Positions 4,500 to 6,665 of a DNA stretch of 6,665 bases are shown here, piece by piece; position 1 is the stretch's first letter, and each line of letters starts with the position of its first letter. Position numbers and translations under genes: made by a program. The notes beneath the pieces are model-generated. The model had not been told where the DNA came from and ran no database searches. It was given only the letters and a program-made list of their open reading frames with translations. This DNA is from an uncultured Bacteroidales bacterium (GTDB lineage: Bacteria > Bacteroidota > Bacteroidia > Bacteroidales > UBA932): NCBI GenBank assembly GCA_934717185.1, contig CAKUYQ010000056.1, forward strand, positions 1 through 6,665. Direction: 5' to 3'.

Positions 4500-6665
4500 T
4501 TCCCTTCCGTCTACATCCACCATTATTATAGGATTTCCACCGCAGTACATATAAGGAGACATAGAGGCGTATTTCTCAGCCAACGGATCCGGAACAAACC
4601 ACCGTCCGGTGAAGTCATCGTACATCCTTGCGCCATAGTCTGTGAAGCCGAGGCCTCCAACCGTCTGCACCTCCTTGCCGTTGTACTTGTAGAGGTTGGC
4701 CGTCAGTTGTGGGTAACTGTTGCCTGTCGAGGTTCTCATACCCATAGGGTAGTAGTCGTTCCTCTCCACCACGCTGCCGCTGCCGTCCGTTATCACCCTC
4801 ACACTGCCCAAGTGATCCGTACCGTAGTAATATGCCAAACAACTGTTATTGGCAGCGCCTATTATCCTTCCTCCGCCAAAACCTGTACTTGCCAATGAGT
4901 AGCTCTCTCCGCTCTTTGATAGTACCAACGTCCCAAGATAGAGATAACCGTTACTGCCCGCTCCGTCAACAACCCTCTGCTTGATACCGTCCGCACTGTA
5001 GAGATACTCCGCCTTTACCGCACCGTCTGCCACCGTTGCACCTGTCTTCTCCACCACCTTGGCCGGCAAATTGAGAATGTTGTAACTTATACCCAATCCT
5101 CTTCTGCCGTCATAGAGCATGTTGCCACCTGCATCATAGCTGTATGAAGTATTCAGTGCAGCTCCTTGGCTGCTGCCTGTAAGGACTGTGAGCCTGTTGC
5201 CTGTGTAGCCGTAACTCAGATCATCCTCTACCGTACCCGCACTACTGCCAAACCTCTGCAAGGTAACAATATTTCCGTTAAGATCATAATCTATCCCCCT
5301 CTCGCACCAGCTGTTTGTAGCACTTGTACCGCTTCCGGCATATCTGCTACTTGTTGTAAGCCTTCCCAATCCGTCATAACCGTACCTGTATGTGCTTGCA
5401 GCGTTTGTCCCCTGCTGCATTCTCCACTCGGAGATATTGCCGTTATACAGTCCGCTACCTTTCTCCGCATCATAGTAGCTCAGCCTCTGGCTGTACAGCG
5501 TCTCGCTTCCCTTCATAGTCTGCGACACCGTTCCCCATCCCTGAATGTTGTACTGCAGGTTGTCTGTCACCCCGTTGCCGTAACTTTTTCCCGTAAGATT
5601 GCCAAGGGCATCATAGCTGTAGCTTACTGTTGCCTTTTCTGCTCCGTTTATTGACACCTTCTCGCTGAGCATCCTTCCTCTTTGGTCATAGCTGTATACC
5701 GTCCCTTTTGTTATTGTAAGAGTGCCTGCCGAGTGATTCTCGTTTACGGCAAGGATGTTTCCCCTGAAGTCATACTTTGTGCTTGTCCTGCTTATACCTC
5801 CTGTAGAGTTTTTCTCCACCACCTGCATCACCCTTCCTTTCCTGTCATAATGGAATGCCCTCTCTATGTAGCTTGTATTACCGCTGCCTGTATTGCCGTT
5901 TTCACTACCGTCAAGCAGTGCAATCTTCTCATAGAGCTTGTAACCTATAATCTTTACATTATCGAGGTCTGCGCTCTCTGCCACACCGCTCACAGGAGAG
6001 AAAGCAAGATCGGAGGGAACGGTAAATGATGAAGTCTGGGTAGAAGATGCCGTACGGTATACTCCACCACCAAACCTTGTCTGAGAGAGCTTGCATATAA
6101 AGGTAAAGTTCCCAATAGCAGACGGAGGGGTATCGGGCGTTCCGCCCCCGAGCTGGGGGTAGGAATTGTCGGGAGAAATATTGTCATACTTCGTTTGTGC
6201 CGAAGCTCTTGTTACCGATGCCGTACCCTGTACAAGATTGCACTCTATCTCCCGCCCAATGTTGTCATATACATGATAGATCCATCTGTTCTTCCCTTTA
6301 AGGTTGGCATCTCTCTCAAGAACAAGCCTTCCACCTTTGTCATAGACATATTCACTTGTTCCTGCTCCGGGGATACTCTTCTCTGTAATGTTGCCTCTGT
6401 AGTCATGACTGTAGACATAGCAGTAATTGACGGCATTCGTGCTTGTTTTGCTCCAATTGGAAGATGAAGAGAGCAGGGCACTTCCGGCAGGAGTAATCAC
6501 CCAGGAGAGAAAGCCTCTGTCGTCATAGACATAATAGGTCTTGCTGTCTGTCCCTCTCTTCTCCATTATCAATCTACCCGCAACATCTTTATAAGTTGTG
6601 AATGTGTTCCCATCCTCGTCTGTCGCCACATCCTTGAAGAGTGTTCCGGCATTGTAATAAGGATA
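3900..6665 (-). CDS. Rhs/YD-repeat polymorphic toxin with L,D-transpeptidase-like C-terminal domain (5' partial)
   Basis: The frame is open to the right window edge (residues before the GTG at 6629 read YPYYNAGTLFKD), so the true start is outside and at least 921 codons are visible. Residue numbers here count from 6629. About a dozen YD-type repeats are visible, such as YVYDDRG, YVYDKGGRL, YHVYDNIGR, YDALGNLTG, YGYDGLGRL and YDLNGNI. The Rhs core-associated region lies at about 605-706: DHLGSVRV, YNGKEVQ, GLGFTDYGARMYD, GRWFVPDPLAEKY, then NP...DVDG. In this family the repeats form a shell enclosing the C-terminal toxin. Residues 711-909 are a variable tip with H835 and S840-W-G-C843, fitting a peptidoglycan L,D-transpeptidase-like toxin. 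The core is GC-richer and the tip AT-richer, which is typical of tip exchange. The stop TAA overlaps the next gene (TAATG). The Rhs assignment is very secure; the toxin class is an inference from the motif. Confidence 0.95.
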   Translation of the reverse strand, partial: YPYYNAGTLFKDVATDEDGNTFTTYKDVAGRLIMEKRGTDSKTYYVYDDRGFLSWVITPAGSALLSSSSNWSKTSTNAVNYCYVYSHDYRGNITEKSIPGAGTSEYVYDKGGRLVLERDANLKGKNRWIYHVYDNIGREIECNLVQGTASVTRASAQTKYDNISPDNSYPQLGGGTPDTPPSAIGNFTFICKLSQTRFGGGVYRTASSTQTSSFTVPSDLAFSPVSGVAESADLDNVKIIGYKLYEKIALLDGSENGNTGSGNTSYIERAFHYDRKGRVMQVVEKNSTGGISRTSTKYDFRGNILAVNENHSAGTLTITKGTVYSYDQRGRMLSEKVSINGAEKATVSYSYDALGNLTGKSYGNGVTDNLQYNIQGWGTVSQTMKGSETLYSQRLSYYDAEKGSGLYNGNISEWRMQQGTNAASTYRYGYDGLGRLTTSSRYAGSGTSATNSWCERGIDYDLNGNIVTLQRFGSSAGTVEDDLSYGYTGNRLTVLTGSSQGAALNTSYSYDAGGNMLYDGRRGLGISYNILNLPAKVVEKTGATVADGAVKAEYLYSADGIKQRVVDGAGSNGYLYLGTLVLSKSGESYSLASTGFGGGRIIGAANNSCLAYYYGTDHLGSVRVITDGSGSVVERNDYYPMGMRTSTGNSYPQLTANLYKYNGKEVQTVGGLGFTDYGARMYDDFTGRWFVPDPLAEKYASMSPYMYCGGNPIIMVDVDGREVRSVFNRETNKIYIIDLDHYQKGLPMKYVSASDYQLEGIRDKNGNLTHNQVLVISNVFSGGQVENGKIVRDANDNRQRAIPNAMYDIVDNNADTRHTGWFRIDRQDNSRYNDKDDVTGRNGYRFHLGGLSWGCITVDITQDDAQETWDIVTSILNSTSTTTVPEKRGKQWLNPFSRLTKYGTIEVIGDDRIPHKQKEKE
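3908..3913 (-). promoter_or_regulatory. Shine-Dalgarno AGGAGA for the 3466-3900 gene
   Basis: On the minus strand AGGAGA lies inside the last codons of rhs (...KQKEKE-stop), seven bases before the ATG at 3900. With the one-base TAATG overlap this points to translational coupling of toxin and putative immunity protein. It is notable because the other genes here have weak or no such site. Confidence 0.7.

Noticed and set aside
5166..5654. 162-residue plus-strand reading frame
   Set aside because: It is antisense to the YD-repeat core, and its counterpart appears antisense to the pseudogene (343-570). The open frame is a by-product of repeat codon usage.
1..6665. CRISPR arrays, tRNA or rRNA genes
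   Set aside because: No regularly spaced repeats and no RNA-gene hallmarks were seen on either strand; the repeats present are coding YD repeats or short spacer repeats.

Overview
The window looks like an accessory polymorphic-toxin locus from a Bacteroidales bacterium, probably Bacteroides or a close relative. This rests on the style of the YD-repeat (Rhs) protein, the AT-rich spacers, the mostly weak ribosome-binding sites and the transposase remnant. No marker gene is present, so the genus is an inference. All credible genes lie on the minus strand and read from right to left.

The right part (about 3900-6665) is the 3' portion of a large rhs gene. Its 5' end lies outside the window. The YD-repeat core is fairly GC-rich and ends in a recognisable Rhs core motif. 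After the conserved NP...DVDG boundary the composition turns AT-rich, and a variable C-terminal module of about 200 residues follows. That module carries H...SWGC, which I read as an L,D-transpeptidase-like (Tlde1/DUF2778-type) peptidoglycan-targeting toxin. The next gene (3466-3900) overlaps the rhs stop by one base, has a strong Shine-Dalgarno and encodes a small exported, probably lipid-anchored protein. It is the obvious candidate for the cognate periplasmic immunity protein. Downstream come a small three-helix membrane protein (3105-3395), a possible 37-residue membrane peptide (3028-3141) and a 209-residue protein resembling Imm11/Imm43-type immunity proteins (2389-3018). Two hairpins (2333-2367 and 2179-2228) close this run, so the cluster reads as one toxin-plus-immunity transcription unit.

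The left part is decayed. At 1666-2062 there is a scrambled DDE transposase remnant that has lost most of its middle. At about 295-1280 there is a second, broken rhs copy. It begins with a signal-peptide-like sequence interrupted by an in-frame TAG and then jumps into the middle of the core. It retains three blocks, each about 180 bp and clearly homologous to the intact copy, separated by a 215-bp deletion at a CTC microhomology and by a 148-bp unrelated replacement segment. It has no toxin tip. The flanks (1-294, 1281-1665) are AT-rich and hold short repeats but no gene I can support.

Taken together, the window shows a tandem rhs array in which one copy is intact as far as it can be seen and another has become a pseudogene, with an immunity cluster between them that appears larger than one toxin needs.
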